NCBI GenBank assembly: GCA_963698645.1
Contig: CAVORP010000007.1
Span: forward strand, 1 to 64,000
Length of the DNA stretch: 64,000 bases
Origin: Ovoidimarina sp963698645
GTDB taxonomy: Bacteria > Pseudomonadota > Alphaproteobacteria > Rhodobacterales > Rhodobacteraceae
Direction of reading: 5' to 3'
This document shows positions 48,766-57,681 of this stretch, piece by piece. The position numbers were made by a program, and so were the translations under genes. The stretch's first letter is position 1. The number at the start of each line of letters is the position of its first letter. The notes beneath the pieces were generated by a model. It had not been told where the DNA came from, made no database searches, and saw only the letters and a program-made list of their open reading frames with translations.

Positions 48766-49760
48766 GCGCCCCGATCCTCGAACTCTCCGGCGTCTCGAAA
48801 CGGTTCACCAAGCGGCTCGACGTGGCCGGGAAACTTGCGCGCAGGCTTGGGCGCCGATATCCGCGAAGAGACGGTGCACGCGGTGGACAGTGTCGATCTG
48901 GCGATCGCGCCGGGCGAGGTTCTGGGGCTGGTCGGCGAATCCGGCTGCGGCAAGTCCACCTCGGGCGGATCGTGGCCGGTATCCATGATGCCAGCGAAGG
49001 GCGGATCCTGTTCGAAGGGCGGGACCTGACCGCGATGAACAGCGCAGACCGGCGCGCGGCGACGCTCGCGATCCAGATGATCTTTCAGGATCCGTTCGCC
49101 AGCCTCAATCCGCGCATGCGGGTCGAGGACATCATCGGCGAGGCGCCCCGGGTCCACGGCATCGTCTCGGCGGCGGAAACGCCCGACTACGTGGACGAGA
49201 TGATGCGGAAGGTGGGCCTCGACCCCTCGCTCAAGCGCCGCTATCCGCACCAGTTCTCGGGCGGTCAGCGGCAGCGGATCGGGATCGCGCGGGCGCTTGC
49301 GGTCAAGCCCGAATTCCTGGTCTGCGACGAGGCGATCGCGGCGCTCGACGTGTCGATCCAGGCGCAGGTCATCAACCTGTTCATGGATCTGCGGAGCGAG
49401 CTTGGCCTGACCTATCTCTTCATCAGCCACGACCTGGGCGTGGTCGAGCATATCGCCGACCGGGTGGCGATCATGTATCTGGGCCGGATCGTCGAGAGCG
49501 CGCCCACGGAAGAGCTCTTCGCCGCGCCCAAGCATCCCTATACCAAGGCGCTTCTGGCCGAGGTGCCGCGGCTGGACCAGCGCAAACGCGCCTTCGAGCC
49601 GATCAAGGGCGAGATCCCGTCGCCGCTCGACCCGCCGCCCGGATGCCATTTCAATCCGCGCTGTCCGATCGCCCGGGACCTCTGCCGGGCCGAGGCCCCG
49701 CGCATTCAGGAGATCCTTCCGGGCCGCAATGCGGCCTGCCATTTCTGGACCGAGACATGA
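48762..49760 (+). CDS. ABC transporter ATP-binding protein, DppF type (frame broken twice)
   Basis: A 332-residue DppF-type ATPase. One extra base near 48840 and one missing near 48962 put residues 28-67 in another frame; corrected, Walker A reads VGESGCGKSTLGR. The signature is FSGGQRQRIGIARAL, Walker B FLVCDEAIAALD (alanine-isoleucine in place of the usual proline-threonine), and the H-loop FISHDLGVVE. The C-terminal tail is PGCHFNPRCPIARDLC. It overlaps the amidohydrolase gene by 4 bases. Confidence 0.88.
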   Translation: MSAPILELSGVSKRFTKRLDVAGKLARRLGRRYPRRDGARGGQCRSGDRAGRGSGAGRRIRLRQVHLGRIVAGIHDASEGRILFEGRDLTAMNSADRRAATLAIQMIFQDPFASLNPRMRVEDIIGEAPRVHGIVSAAETPDYVDEMMRKVGLDPSLKRRYPHQFSGGQRQRIGIARALAVKPEFLVCDEAIAALDVSIQAQVINLFMDLRSELGLTYLFISHDLGVVEHIADRVAIMYLGRIVESAPTEELFAAPKHPYTKALLAEVPRLDQRKRAFEPIKGEIPSPLDPPPGCHFNPRCPIARDLCRAEAPRIQEILPGRNAACHFWTET

Positions 49761-50599
49761 CCGACGCCTTTCGCATCCATCGCCCCGCGGGCGCAGCGAT
49801 CCCGCTTGTCTTCGACAGCCCGCATTCGGGCTCGATCTACCCCGCAGATTTCGACCACGCGATTGATCGCATGACCCTTCGAAGGTCAGAGGACGCGCAT
49901 GTGGAGGAGCTCTTCGGGCGGGTCACCGATCACGGGGCGACCCTTTTGCACGCGCAGTTTCCACGCAGCTATATCGACCCCAACAGGAACGAGGATGACA
50001 TCGACGTCACGATGATCGAAGGCGGCTGGCCGCACCCGGTCAATCCTACATCGAAGACGCTGACGCGGGGGGTCGGGCTGATCTGGAAGGACATGAAGGC
50101 CTTTGGGCCGATCTATGCCCGCAAACTGTCGGCCGAAGACGTGGCCCGACGGATCGACCGCTATTGGCGGCCCTATCACGCAGCACTTGCCATGCTTCTG
50201 GACGAGGCGCATGCCGCCCATGGCCGGGTCGTTCACATCGATTGCCACTCGATGGCCAGCATGGGCGACCGAACCACCGAGGATGGCGAGGTACCGCGCC
50301 CGGATTTCGTGGTCAGCGACCGCGAGGGCACGACCTGCGCGCCGGATCTCATGGACCGCGTCGTGGCCTACCTGCGCGACGCGGGACACAGCGTTGCGGT
50401 GAACGACCCCTACAAGGGGTTCGAGCTGGTGCGCCGTCACGGGCGGCCCGCGGCGGGGCGCCACAGTCTTCAGATCGAGATCAACCGCGCGCTTTACATG
50501 GAAGAGGCGACGCTGGCGAAGCGTCCCGGGTTTCTTGAGATGGAACAGACCATGACCGGACTGGCCGCGGTGCTGAAGGACTGGCTCGGGGCGGCCTGA
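49757..50599 (+). CDS. N-formylglutamate amidohydrolase-family protein
   Basis: A 280-residue HutG-type (DUF N-formylglutamate amidohydrolase) protein. The family motifs are FDSPHSGSIYP near residue 20, the arginine/aspartate region IDPNRNEDDID, and HIDCHSMASMG near residue 160 with metal-binding histidine. Known members release formate from N-formylglutamate in histidine breakdown. No other hut genes are nearby; instead it is translationally coupled (ATGA) to the peptide-type ABC transporter. Its substrate may be an imported N-formyl or N-acyl amino acid. It is intact. Confidence 0.9.
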   Translation: MTDAFRIHRPAGAAIPLVFDSPHSGSIYPADFDHAIDRMTLRRSEDAHVEELFGRVTDHGATLLHAQFPRSYIDPNRNEDDIDVTMIEGGWPHPVNPTSKTLTRGVGLIWKDMKAFGPIYARKLSAEDVARRIDRYWRPYHAALAMLLDEAHAAHGRVVHIDCHSMASMGDRTTEDGEVPRPDFVVSDREGTTCAPDLMDRVVAYLRDAGHSVAVNDPYKGFELVRRHGRPAAGRHSLQIEINRALYMEEATLAKRPGFLEMEQTMTGLAAVLKDWLGAA

Positions 50600-50687
50600 C
50601 CGGGGCGGAACCCGGACGCCGATACCCTTTCTTTACCCTCTTCGCGCTAGAACCCGCCGGATCGACCCCGACAGGATCGCCGGTTCC

Positions 50688-51964
50688 GTGAGAGCGCTTT
50701 TCATCCACAACAACTTTCCCGCCCAGTTCGGCGGGATCGCAGGTTGGCTGGCGCAACAGGGCTGGGACATCACCTTTGCCACCCAGCGGGCGGGGGCGAA
50801 GTCGGATGTCCTGCGGATCGTCCGACTACGAGGATCATCGCGAAATATCCCGGGCCACGCATCATTACATCCGGGGAACAGAACGCGCTGTTATCACCGG
50901 CCAGGGTTTTGTCCGCGCCGCCGTTGCGCTCAAGCGCGAAGGCTACCGTCCCGACGTCATCGTGGCGCATTCGGGCTGGGGGGCGGGGACATTCGCCAAG
51001 GATGTCTGGCCCGACAGCAAATATGTTCAATATGCCGAATGGTACTATTCCCATCCGCATATCGACCGCACCCCGTATGATCCGCCCGGCGACCCGCTGG
51101 AGCAACGCGCGAAGGCGCGGATACGCAACGCGCCCTTCTGGCTCGACTTCAGCGCCGCGGATGCAACGATTTGCCCGACGCAATTTCAGGCCGACAGGTT
51201 TCCCGCCAAAGTCCAGCCGCATATCACGGTCCTGCCCGATGGCGTCGATACGGTCCTGCACCGCCCTGGCCCGCGTGATCCGGGTTTCCTCGCCCCGCTG
51301 GGCATTCCGGATGATGCGCGGATCGTGACCTATATCGCCCGCGGAATGGAACCGGCGCGGGGGTTTCCCGAATTCATGCGCGCCGCCGCGGAAGTGCAGC
51401 GGCGATGCCCCGATATCCATATCGTTGTCATAGGCGAGGACCGCGTCGCCTATGGTCCGACGCCCGAGGGGCCGTCGTGGAAGGCAAGGATGCTGGCAGA
51501 GCTGGATTTCGATCCGGCGCGCCTGCATTTCACCGGGCTGGTCGCCCGCGCCGCAATGATCCGGTTTCTGCAGGCATCGTCGGCCCATGTCTATCTGTCT
51601 GCGCCCTTCGTCCTGTCGTGGTCGTTTCTCGAAGCGATGTCATGCGGCGCGCCCATGGTGGCCGCGGATAACGGCCCGGTGCGGGAGTTTCTGCGCGAGG
51701 GAGAGACCGGCTTTCTTGTCGATCCCACCGATACGGATGCGGTGGCGTCCCGCATCGAACAGCTTGCCCGGCAACCCGCGCTGGCCCGATCGCTTGGGGA
51801 TGGCGGCACGCGCCGAGATCGTGGGGAAGCTCGACGCCACCTCGCTGGTCTATCCGCGCCACCGCGTGTTTCTCTCGAACCTCGTGACCGGAGGTGCGGA
51901 TGCATCGTCGCCTTCGCGGGCCACCCATGCCCCGCCGCGTCACACGGCCAGCAGCGTGATCTGA
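50688..51964 (+). CDS. GT4-family glycosyltransferase (frame broken twice)
   Basis: A group 1 (GT-B) glycosyltransferase, about 424 residues after removing extra bases near 50820 and 51801. The N-terminal half begins ALFIHNNFPAQFGGIAGWL and contains VIVAHSGWGAGTF; the C-terminal nucleotide-sugar site is the SFLEAMSCGAPMVAADNGPVREF region with its E-x7-E motif. It starts at a GTG. It stands alone, not in the operon before it, and the next gene is on the opposite strand. The acceptor is unknown; capsule or lipopolysaccharide work is likely. Confidence 0.85.
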
Positions 51965-52101
51965 AACGGCACGGCGCGGCGGCGCAGAACGTTGGCACCG
52001 GACCGTCCCCGACTAAAGAATGGGAGAGTACAGATCGGGTGCGATATCCGTTCGGAAGAGCCGCCATGCGCACACCGGGTATGGCGCACCGGCCAGCGTC
52101 G

Positions 52102-52491
52102 TCATCCGGTCAGTCGCAGCGCCCATGCGATCATCACGACATAGGTCACCTGATGCAGGAACTGGTCGAGGCCGGTCAGGACCCAGAACGCGCGGGTCGT
52201 AGGCGTCAGGATGTATCTCTTGCCCAGATTATCCTTGGCCCAGTCGATGTGGTAGTGAACGATCCCTTCGAAGACGAGCAGATAGAGGATCGCCTGGGCG
52301 GGCACGGACACGAGCGACAGTACGATAAGCGACCCGGCCAAATGGATCGCGGCATGCAAAAGCCCGCCCGGATGCCCCCATTTGCCCCGGTTCTCGAGGA
52401 TATAGGCGTTCTGAAGCACGAAATCCGCCAGCAAATGCTTGAACTGCAGGAGCACCAGCAGAACAAGCACCCAATTGATCTCGTCGCTCAC
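52102..52491 (-). CDS. DUF3307-family small membrane protein
   Basis: A 129-residue integral membrane protein of the DUF3307 type. Several hydrophobic helices are seen (about 6-24, 42-80, 100-127) with the family's HLLADFVLQ near the N-terminus and a conserved H-x-D (HYHIDWAKD). Its role is unknown. The start is a GTG at 52491 with GGAGG upstream. It follows the cNMP-binding gene on the same strand by 150 bases. Confidence 0.75.
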   Translation of the reverse strand: MSDEINWVLVLLVLLQFKHLLADFVLQNAYILENRGKWGHPGGLLHAAIHLAGSLIVLSLVSVPAQAILYLLVFEGIVHYHIDWAKDNLGKRYILTPTTRAFWVLTGLDQFLHQVTYVVMIAWALRLTG

Positions 52492-52641
52492 GCGTATCTC
52501 GCCTCCGGAATGCCTAACACGGCAGGTCGCAACCTTTCCCCAAGGTGCAGGACCGTTATCGGCGGAAGCCGCGGAGCTTCGCAAGGGGTGCGGCACCAGA
52601 ACATCACAGTGACGTTGCGAAAGGCGAAGACCGTCAATGCC

Positions 52642-53265
52642 CTAGCCCGGTTCCACGGTCTCGGTGTCCGGCAGGCGGCCGGGCGCGTCCTCGAGAAGCC
52701 TGCGCGCGATCAGGCGCGCGATGTACATCCCGAAGGCCGGGTTCTGGTAGTAGAGCTCCATGAATGTCCGCTCGTTGATCGGCACGATCTCGCAGGGGCC
52801 GTCGCATATCGCGCTCAGGGTGCGCTGTTTCTGGTCGGTGAAGAACGCGATCTCTCCGACGAATTCCCCTGCCCCGACGGACAGCCCCGCCTCCGGCAAG
52901 CGGATCGTCCCGGACACGATGTAATAAAGATTGTCCGGCCGGTCGCCCTTGCGGAACAGAAGCTGCTTGTCTGCGAATTTCCTTGGCGCGACGACCCGCT
53001 GAATCCATCCGAAATTGACGACATCCACCCGCGCCTCGCGGATCCGCTTCGTCATCTGAAAGATCTCGAAAAGGCGGTAACCATTGAACGGCAGCAAGAT
53101 GCAATGCAGGACAAGGGTCGGGTAGATCCCGCTGAGTGCGCTATAGGCGATGAAGAAGATATTGGCACCGATGGCGGCGACGCGCAGCGGCAGCATGGTG
53201 CGCATCGAATACGCGGTCAACGTGAACGCCGCAGCGATCCATCCGACGAGTTCGATCCACGGCAA
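52642..53265 (-). CDS. membrane cyclic-nucleotide-binding protein (YgjV-like helices + CNBD)
   Basis: A 207-residue protein. Residues 1-70 hold three hydrophobic helices of the YgjV/MtN3-like type, ending LLPFNGYRLFEIF; residues 80-190 form a cyclic-nucleotide-binding domain. The phosphate-binding cassette is GEFVGEIAFFTDQKQRTLS, with the glutamate and the arginine that contact the cyclic phosphate. There is no helix-turn-helix, so this is a membrane receptor rather than a CRP/FNR transcription factor; the layout resembles Popeye-domain proteins. It is divergent from a second such gene (53592) and close to a CHASE2 adenylate cyclase. Confidence 0.85.
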   Translation of the reverse strand: MPWIELVGWIAAAFTLTAYSMRTMLPLRVAAIGANIFFIAYSALSGIYPTLVLHCILLPFNGYRLFEIFQMTKRIREARVDVVNFGWIQRVVAPRKFADKQLLFRKGDRPDNLYYIVSGTIRLPEAGLSVGAGEFVGEIAFFTDQKQRTLSAICDGPCEIVPINERTFMELYYQNPAFGMYIARLIARRLLEDAPGRLPDTETVEPG

Positions 53266-53591
53266 ATTCTGTCTCCATTTCCGATAACCGAGGCACCTAT
53301 GGACATGGCACGACCGTCCCGTCGAGGTACCCGCATTCCGGTTCTCCCCGAAACCCTTGCGACGAAGCTATTGACGATCTTCGGACTTGTCACGCGGAGG
53401 TTGAAACGCGGCAGAAATGGGCGGTCCGGCCGTGCTGCGCCTTCGTCGTCCGGATGAAGCGGATCGAGAAATATTGTAGAGATGCCCGGCCTCTGCGACA
53501 GATAACCATCGGGATTCGCACGACTTGATTTCCAAGTCTGCGGCAAGCATCCGATCTTGGTAAAAGACCATCTGGATAGGCCATTGACGTA
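53266..53591. other. divergent promoter region between two cNMP-binding genes
   Basis: These 326 bases contain no supported gene. They must carry back-to-back promoters. I looked for a CRP-type TGTGA-N6-TCACA dyad and found none. Confidence 0.55.
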
Positions 53592-54302
53592 ATGGAACTG
53601 ACAATAGAATCCGCGCTTTCCACCGGCGGCATGGTCGGACATCTGTCCTATCTGCTGCTGGTGCTGTCCATGGTGATGCGGGTCATGTGGGTCTTGCGGG
53701 TGCTGGTTATCGCCTCCGCCTGTTTCGCGATCGCCTATGACCTGATCTGGCTCAAGGATCCGGTCGGCGTGTTCTGGGAAACGCTTCTGGTCCTCGTCAA
53801 CGTGATCCAACTGACGCTGACCTATCTTCACAACCAGCACGCGAAATTCGACGAGGTCGAGACGGTATTCGTCGACGCGAGCTTTCCGGGCCTCAGCAAC
53901 GTGCTGAAACGGAAGATCCTCGATGCGGGAACGTGGCAGGACGGCGCGCCGGGATTGACCCTGATTTCCGAAGGTCAGCCGGTAGATCGGCTGATCTACA
54001 TTGCCCGAGGGGAGGCGGAGATCACCCTTTCGGGAAGTGTCATCGGCCGGTGTCAGGCCGGCGATCTTATCGGGGAGGTGACGGCGCTCGCGGGCGGCGA
54101 GGCGACGGGAACCGCGACGCTTGTCGAGCCGACACGGTACTGGGCCATCTCTGCCCGCAATCTGCGAGAGCTCGTCGCGTCGAACGAAGAGATCGGACAG
54201 GCCGTGCGCGCCAGCTTTCACCGCAGCATGCTGGCAAAGCTCGTGGCGGCGAACGACAACCTTCAGAAAAGTGGCGGATTGGTTTCTTTGGCGAAGGTCT
54301 GA
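53592..54302 (+). CDS. Popeye-like membrane protein with a cyclic-nucleotide-binding domain
   Basis: A 236-residue protein. Two to three membrane helices lie at about 13-52 and 60-80 (LIWLKDPVGVFWETLLVLVN), the arrangement of Popeye-domain proteins. Residues 100-215 are a CNBD-like beta-roll; the cassette region is GDLIGEVTALAGGEATGTAT. The conserved glutamate is present but the canonical cNMP-binding arginine is missing, so affinity or ligand may differ from its divergent neighbour. It converges on the cyclase gene with 28 bases between the stops, and is not in the cyclase operon. Confidence 0.82.
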   Translation: MELTIESALSTGGMVGHLSYLLLVLSMVMRVMWVLRVLVIASACFAIAYDLIWLKDPVGVFWETLLVLVNVIQLTLTYLHNQHAKFDEVETVFVDASFPGLSNVLKRKILDAGTWQDGAPGLTLISEGQPVDRLIYIARGEAEITLSGSVIGRCQAGDLIGEVTALAGGEATGTATLVEPTRYWAISARNLRELVASNEEIGQAVRASFHRSMLAKLVAANDNLQKSGGLVSLAKV

Positions 54303-54330
54303 GACCCCCGGAGAATGGGTATCGGGGCCG

Positions 54331-56517
54331 TTAGCGCAAAACGGTCATCCTGTCGAGATCGTCGAGGAAGGCCGAAGGGGTCTGCTCCAACCGGCGGTAG
54401 ACCTCCGTCAGGCCGGGATCGACGACATCGCAAAGCGCACGGCATTTCGCAAGGTAGGGCGCGGTCGCCCGGCCTTCGCGCAGCGCCGACCAAAGCCGGT
54501 CATGTGCATCCTTCAACGCCCGGAACTCCGCCGACTGTGCCAGCGCCTGATCGCCAACGACCAGATAGACGGTCGATCTTTGCGACACGCCCTTCAGTTC
54601 CAGATCGCCCGCCTCGAGCAACGCCATGCCCGTGGCATGGTCCGCCACGCTTTTCGACGCAACGATGTCATAGCCCACAACCCGGCAGGAGGCTTCGATC
54701 CGGGCGGCCTCGTTCACCACCTCGCCCACCACCGAATAGTTGAACCGGTCGCGTGAACCCATGTTGCCGACACAGGCCGGACCCGCCGCCAGCCCCGTGG
54801 CCATCCGGATGGGAGGGCGGCCCGAGGTCTCGAGCATCGCCGAGAACGACTTTAGCCGGGCGCGCATCCGCAAGGCGCCCAGACAGGCTCGTGTATGGTA
54901 GTCGTCCAGCGCCACCGGCGCGTTCCAGAACGCCATGACCGCGTCGCCGATGTATTTGTCGATCGTGCCCTTTTCTTCCAGAATTTCGTCGGTCAGCTCC
55001 GAGAAGAGCTCGTTGAGCAGGGCCACGAGATCTTCGGCGGGCATTGTTTCGCTCAACGGCGTGAAATTGCGGATGTCCGAGAACATCACCAGCACATTGC
55101 GCATGCCCCCGCCAAGCTTCAGGTCCTGCCCGGTCTGCTCGATCTCGCTCAGGATCGAGGGCGAGACGTATTTCGCGAAGGACCGGCGGATCAGCCGTTT
55201 CTCGCGGTCGATGATGATGAACTGGAACGCGCTGAGGGCGGTAAAGACGATGAACCCGCCGACCATGGGGAATGTCGCATCAAGAAGCAGTCCGTTTCGC
55301 GTGAACAAGACCCATGACAGCGCGAGGACCGCGCCCCCGGCGACACCGCCCGTTACGACCGACGCAACGGGGCCGAACAGGATCAGGCAAAGGAAGACCA
55401 CGAACGCCGTGGCGATGAAGATCAGGATCTCCAGAAAATCCTGGACCGTCGTGCGGTTCAGGTATTGCTCCAGCAGGATCTGCTCGACGATCTGCGCGTG
55501 AATGGACACGCCCGGAATGCTATCGCCGAGGGCCGTTTGGCGAAGATCCAGAAGCCCGGCGGCCGAGGTGCCGACAAAGACGATATTCCCCGCGATCCGG
55601 TCGATGATGCCCGGGTCGGGATCGCTGCCCAGAATATCGGCGGCCGAGACGTATAGCCCGGGCACATCGTGGCGGTAGTGCACGCGAAACTGGCCGTTCT
55701 CGTCCGTTGGCACCTCATATCCGCCAAGGCGAAGGCCCGAGAGGCCGATATCGGCCGGGTCGCTTTGCAGCACGAAGGTGCTTTCCTGCATGGCGATGCG
55801 CAGGGCCTCGACGGCAAGCCCGGGAACGAAACCCGCATCGGTCTGCCAGACCAGCGGCACCTGCCGGACGACGCCGCCCGTCGCGGCGGGGCTGACGTTG
55901 ATGCTGCCGATCCCGGCGGCGGCTTCGTAAAGCCCGGGCACGATCGTGGTCGCGTTCGTCAGACGTGGCAGGGCTCCGGTACCACTGCCGACCTGAACGA
56001 AACCGGCCTTTGATGCAAGCGGGGTACCGCCCCCCTGCCCGGCATCGGAGATCCCCAGAACGACCGGCAGACTCCCCATTGAGTCCGCAAAGACCCGATC
56101 ATAGTCCAGCCCGTCGAGTTCGGAGAGACCCTCCAGCACCGCCGCCGCATCGCCAAGCTGCCGGCCGATAACGGGATCGTCGAGCAGACGCGACAAAGAG
56201 AGGCGATCGGGTTCGGCAAAGATCACATCATAGACGACGACGGCCGCCCCCATCTCGGCCAATCGCGCGTTGAGCGTGGCGAGCAAATGGCGCGGCCATG
56301 GCCATTGCCCGAGCCTGGAAAGCGACGCTTCGTCGATATCAACCACACGCACCGGCAGTTCGGCGGACTGCCGTGGATGGATCTGTTGAAGCAGATCGAA
56401 ATAGGCCTCGCGCAGCGCGACTACCGATGCAGGCTCCGACGCGCGAATGCCCACGAGGATCGCGCAAACCGCAAAGGCAAACGCAACGAATACCAGGCCG
56501 AACCTGCGACGTGGCAT
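54331..56517 (-). CDS. CHASE2-domain adenylate cyclase
   Basis: A 728-residue membrane cyclase. Helix 1 is at 8-25; an extracytoplasmic CHASE2 sensor follows (about 30-370, with SRLGQWPWPRHLLA and FVGTSAAGLLDLR); three helices lie at about 375-440; the class III cyclase domain is at 480-660. Metal-binding aspartates are in VMFSDIRNFT and YIGDAVMAFW; the purine-specifying lysine is in DKYIGD and the second position is Ser in YSVVGEVVN, which favours ATP over GTP; the transition-state Asn and Arg are in NEAARIE. It starts 60 bases after the FecR gene on the same strand, so they are probably an operon. Confidence 0.93.
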   Translation of the reverse strand: MPRRRFGLVFVAFAFAVCAILVGIRASEPASVVALREAYFDLLQQIHPRQSAELPVRVVDIDEASLSRLGQWPWPRHLLATLNARLAEMGAAVVVYDVIFAEPDRLSLSRLLDDPVIGRQLGDAAAVLEGLSELDGLDYDRVFADSMGSLPVVLGISDAGQGGGTPLASKAGFVQVGSGTGALPRLTNATTIVPGLYEAAAGIGSINVSPAATGGVVRQVPLVWQTDAGFVPGLAVEALRIAMQESTFVLQSDPADIGLSGLRLGGYEVPTDENGQFRVHYRHDVPGLYVSAADILGSDPDPGIIDRIAGNIVFVGTSAAGLLDLRQTALGDSIPGVSIHAQIVEQILLEQYLNRTTVQDFLEILIFIATAFVVFLCLILFGPVASVVTGGVAGGAVLALSWVLFTRNGLLLDATFPMVGGFIVFTALSAFQFIIIDREKRLIRRSFAKYVSPSILSEIEQTGQDLKLGGGMRNVLVMFSDIRNFTPLSETMPAEDLVALLNELFSELTDEILEEKGTIDKYIGDAVMAFWNAPVALDDYHTRACLGALRMRARLKSFSAMLETSGRPPIRMATGLAAGPACVGNMGSRDRFNYSVVGEVVNEAARIEASCRVVGYDIVASKSVADHATGMALLEAGDLELKGVSQRSTVYLVVGDQALAQSAEFRALKDAHDRLWSALREGRATAPYLAKCRALCDVVDPGLTEVYRRLEQTPSAFLDDLDRMTVLR

Positions 56518-56577
56518 CAGTCGTCCATAAAGCCCGATCGACGGCGGTCCGAATTCAGGGACGGCGTCGACACCGGC

Positions 56578-57483
56578 TTACCCGCGCGGGCCGGGATCGG
56601 GTTCGGCCTTTTCCTGCTTCGGCTTCTCGACCACTTCCTTCTGTTGCTTCAAGGCCGCCGGTTTGGGCAGGCGGATCTGTCTCAACGTCTCGCGGCCTTC
56701 GCCACCGCAATTCCCAACAGCCGTCTGGAAATCCTGTCGCAGCGTCTTCTGTGCGACCGCATAGGGGAACAGTTGGTTCAGGATCTGTTCACGCTCGGAC
56801 TGAACTTCGGGTTGTGTCAGCCGGTTTCCCATAAGCCGGACAGTCTGGCAGCCTTTCGGCACATTCGCGCAACCAGCCCCGCCACGTCCGCAGAACCGGA
56901 CCTCGCCGTCATGGACGACAAGGTCGGTGTTCTCCCGTGTCGGCACCGCGAAATCAAAGGCCGTTCCGCGAACGCCCATCGTCGCAATCGGGGTCCGCAC
57001 CGAATAGGCCTTGCTGGGGCTGTTGCCGCTCAGGAACCGGAATGTTCCCTTGGCGGCCGTGACCGCAAATTTGCGCGCGGTGTTGTCCGACCGGAACAGC
57101 AGCTTGTCGATCTTGAGCTGCGAGCTTGGCCCGACAACAATGCGGGTCTCGTCGGAAAAGATGATCTGGGCCTCGGCCCCTTTGCCGGTCAGGATCGTGT
57201 CGCCGACAGAGACGATATCGCCCAGCTGAAGCGGCGTCCGGGACCCTTCCAGATAAAGCTCTGCCGGTTGCGTGATCTTGACGACCTCACCGGATTGCGC
57301 CTGTGCCGGTCGGATCCCGCCCAGCGCAAGGACAAGCACGAGAAGGCCAAGGATGACGGGCGTCACGGTGGAACTGCTGCGATCTGTGCCGGTCGGAATG
57401 GCCGGGCCGATCGCTGGATTTGAACGGTCCGTCGCCGGAAAACACAAACCGACGACGCCCCCAAAGGACGAGAAAATAATCAA
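56578..57483 (-). CDS. secreted FecR-domain protein
   Basis: A FecR-domain protein of up to 301 residues. The FecR domain (about 65-190) shows LQLGDIVSVGDTILTGKGAEAQ and ends with RTPIATMGVRGTAFD, a motif typical of this family. The first 40 residues are poor; a GTG at 57366 would begin right at a good signal peptide (VTPVILGLLVLVLALGG, cleaved near AQAQ) and is the likelier start. The C-terminus is rich in lysine and proline. FecR domains outside iron regulation often pair with CHASE2 cyclases and are thought to be extracytoplasmic sensors or ligands. It precedes the cyclase in the same operon. Confidence 0.85.
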   Translation of the reverse strand: MIIFSSFGGVVGLCFPATDRSNPAIGPAIPTGTDRSSSTVTPVILGLLVLVLALGGIRPAQAQSGEVVKITQPAELYLEGSRTPLQLGDIVSVGDTILTGKGAEAQIIFSDETRIVVGPSSQLKIDKLLFRSDNTARKFAVTAAKGTFRFLSGNSPSKAYSVRTPIATMGVRGTAFDFAVPTRENTDLVVHDGEVRFCGRGGAGCANVPKGCQTVRLMGNRLTQPEVQSEREQILNQLFPYAVAQKTLRQDFQTAVGNCGGEGRETLRQIRLPKPAALKQQKEVVEKPKQEKAEPDPGPRG

Positions 57484-57681
57484 GGCCTACCCCCAAGTCG
57501 GCATGAACGAGAAAATCAATTCGCAAATACTTTTGGCAGCTTAGCCGAAGTTTTCCATTCGTCAAAGAAAGATGTTGCGGGCAGCGACCGACGGGTCTCG
57601 GGGCGCAAGTCGCGGGCAAGGGACCGCGTTGCGTTTCGGATCGAGGCGAAGACAGGGCCGCCCTCTCCGGGTGCCACGCCG

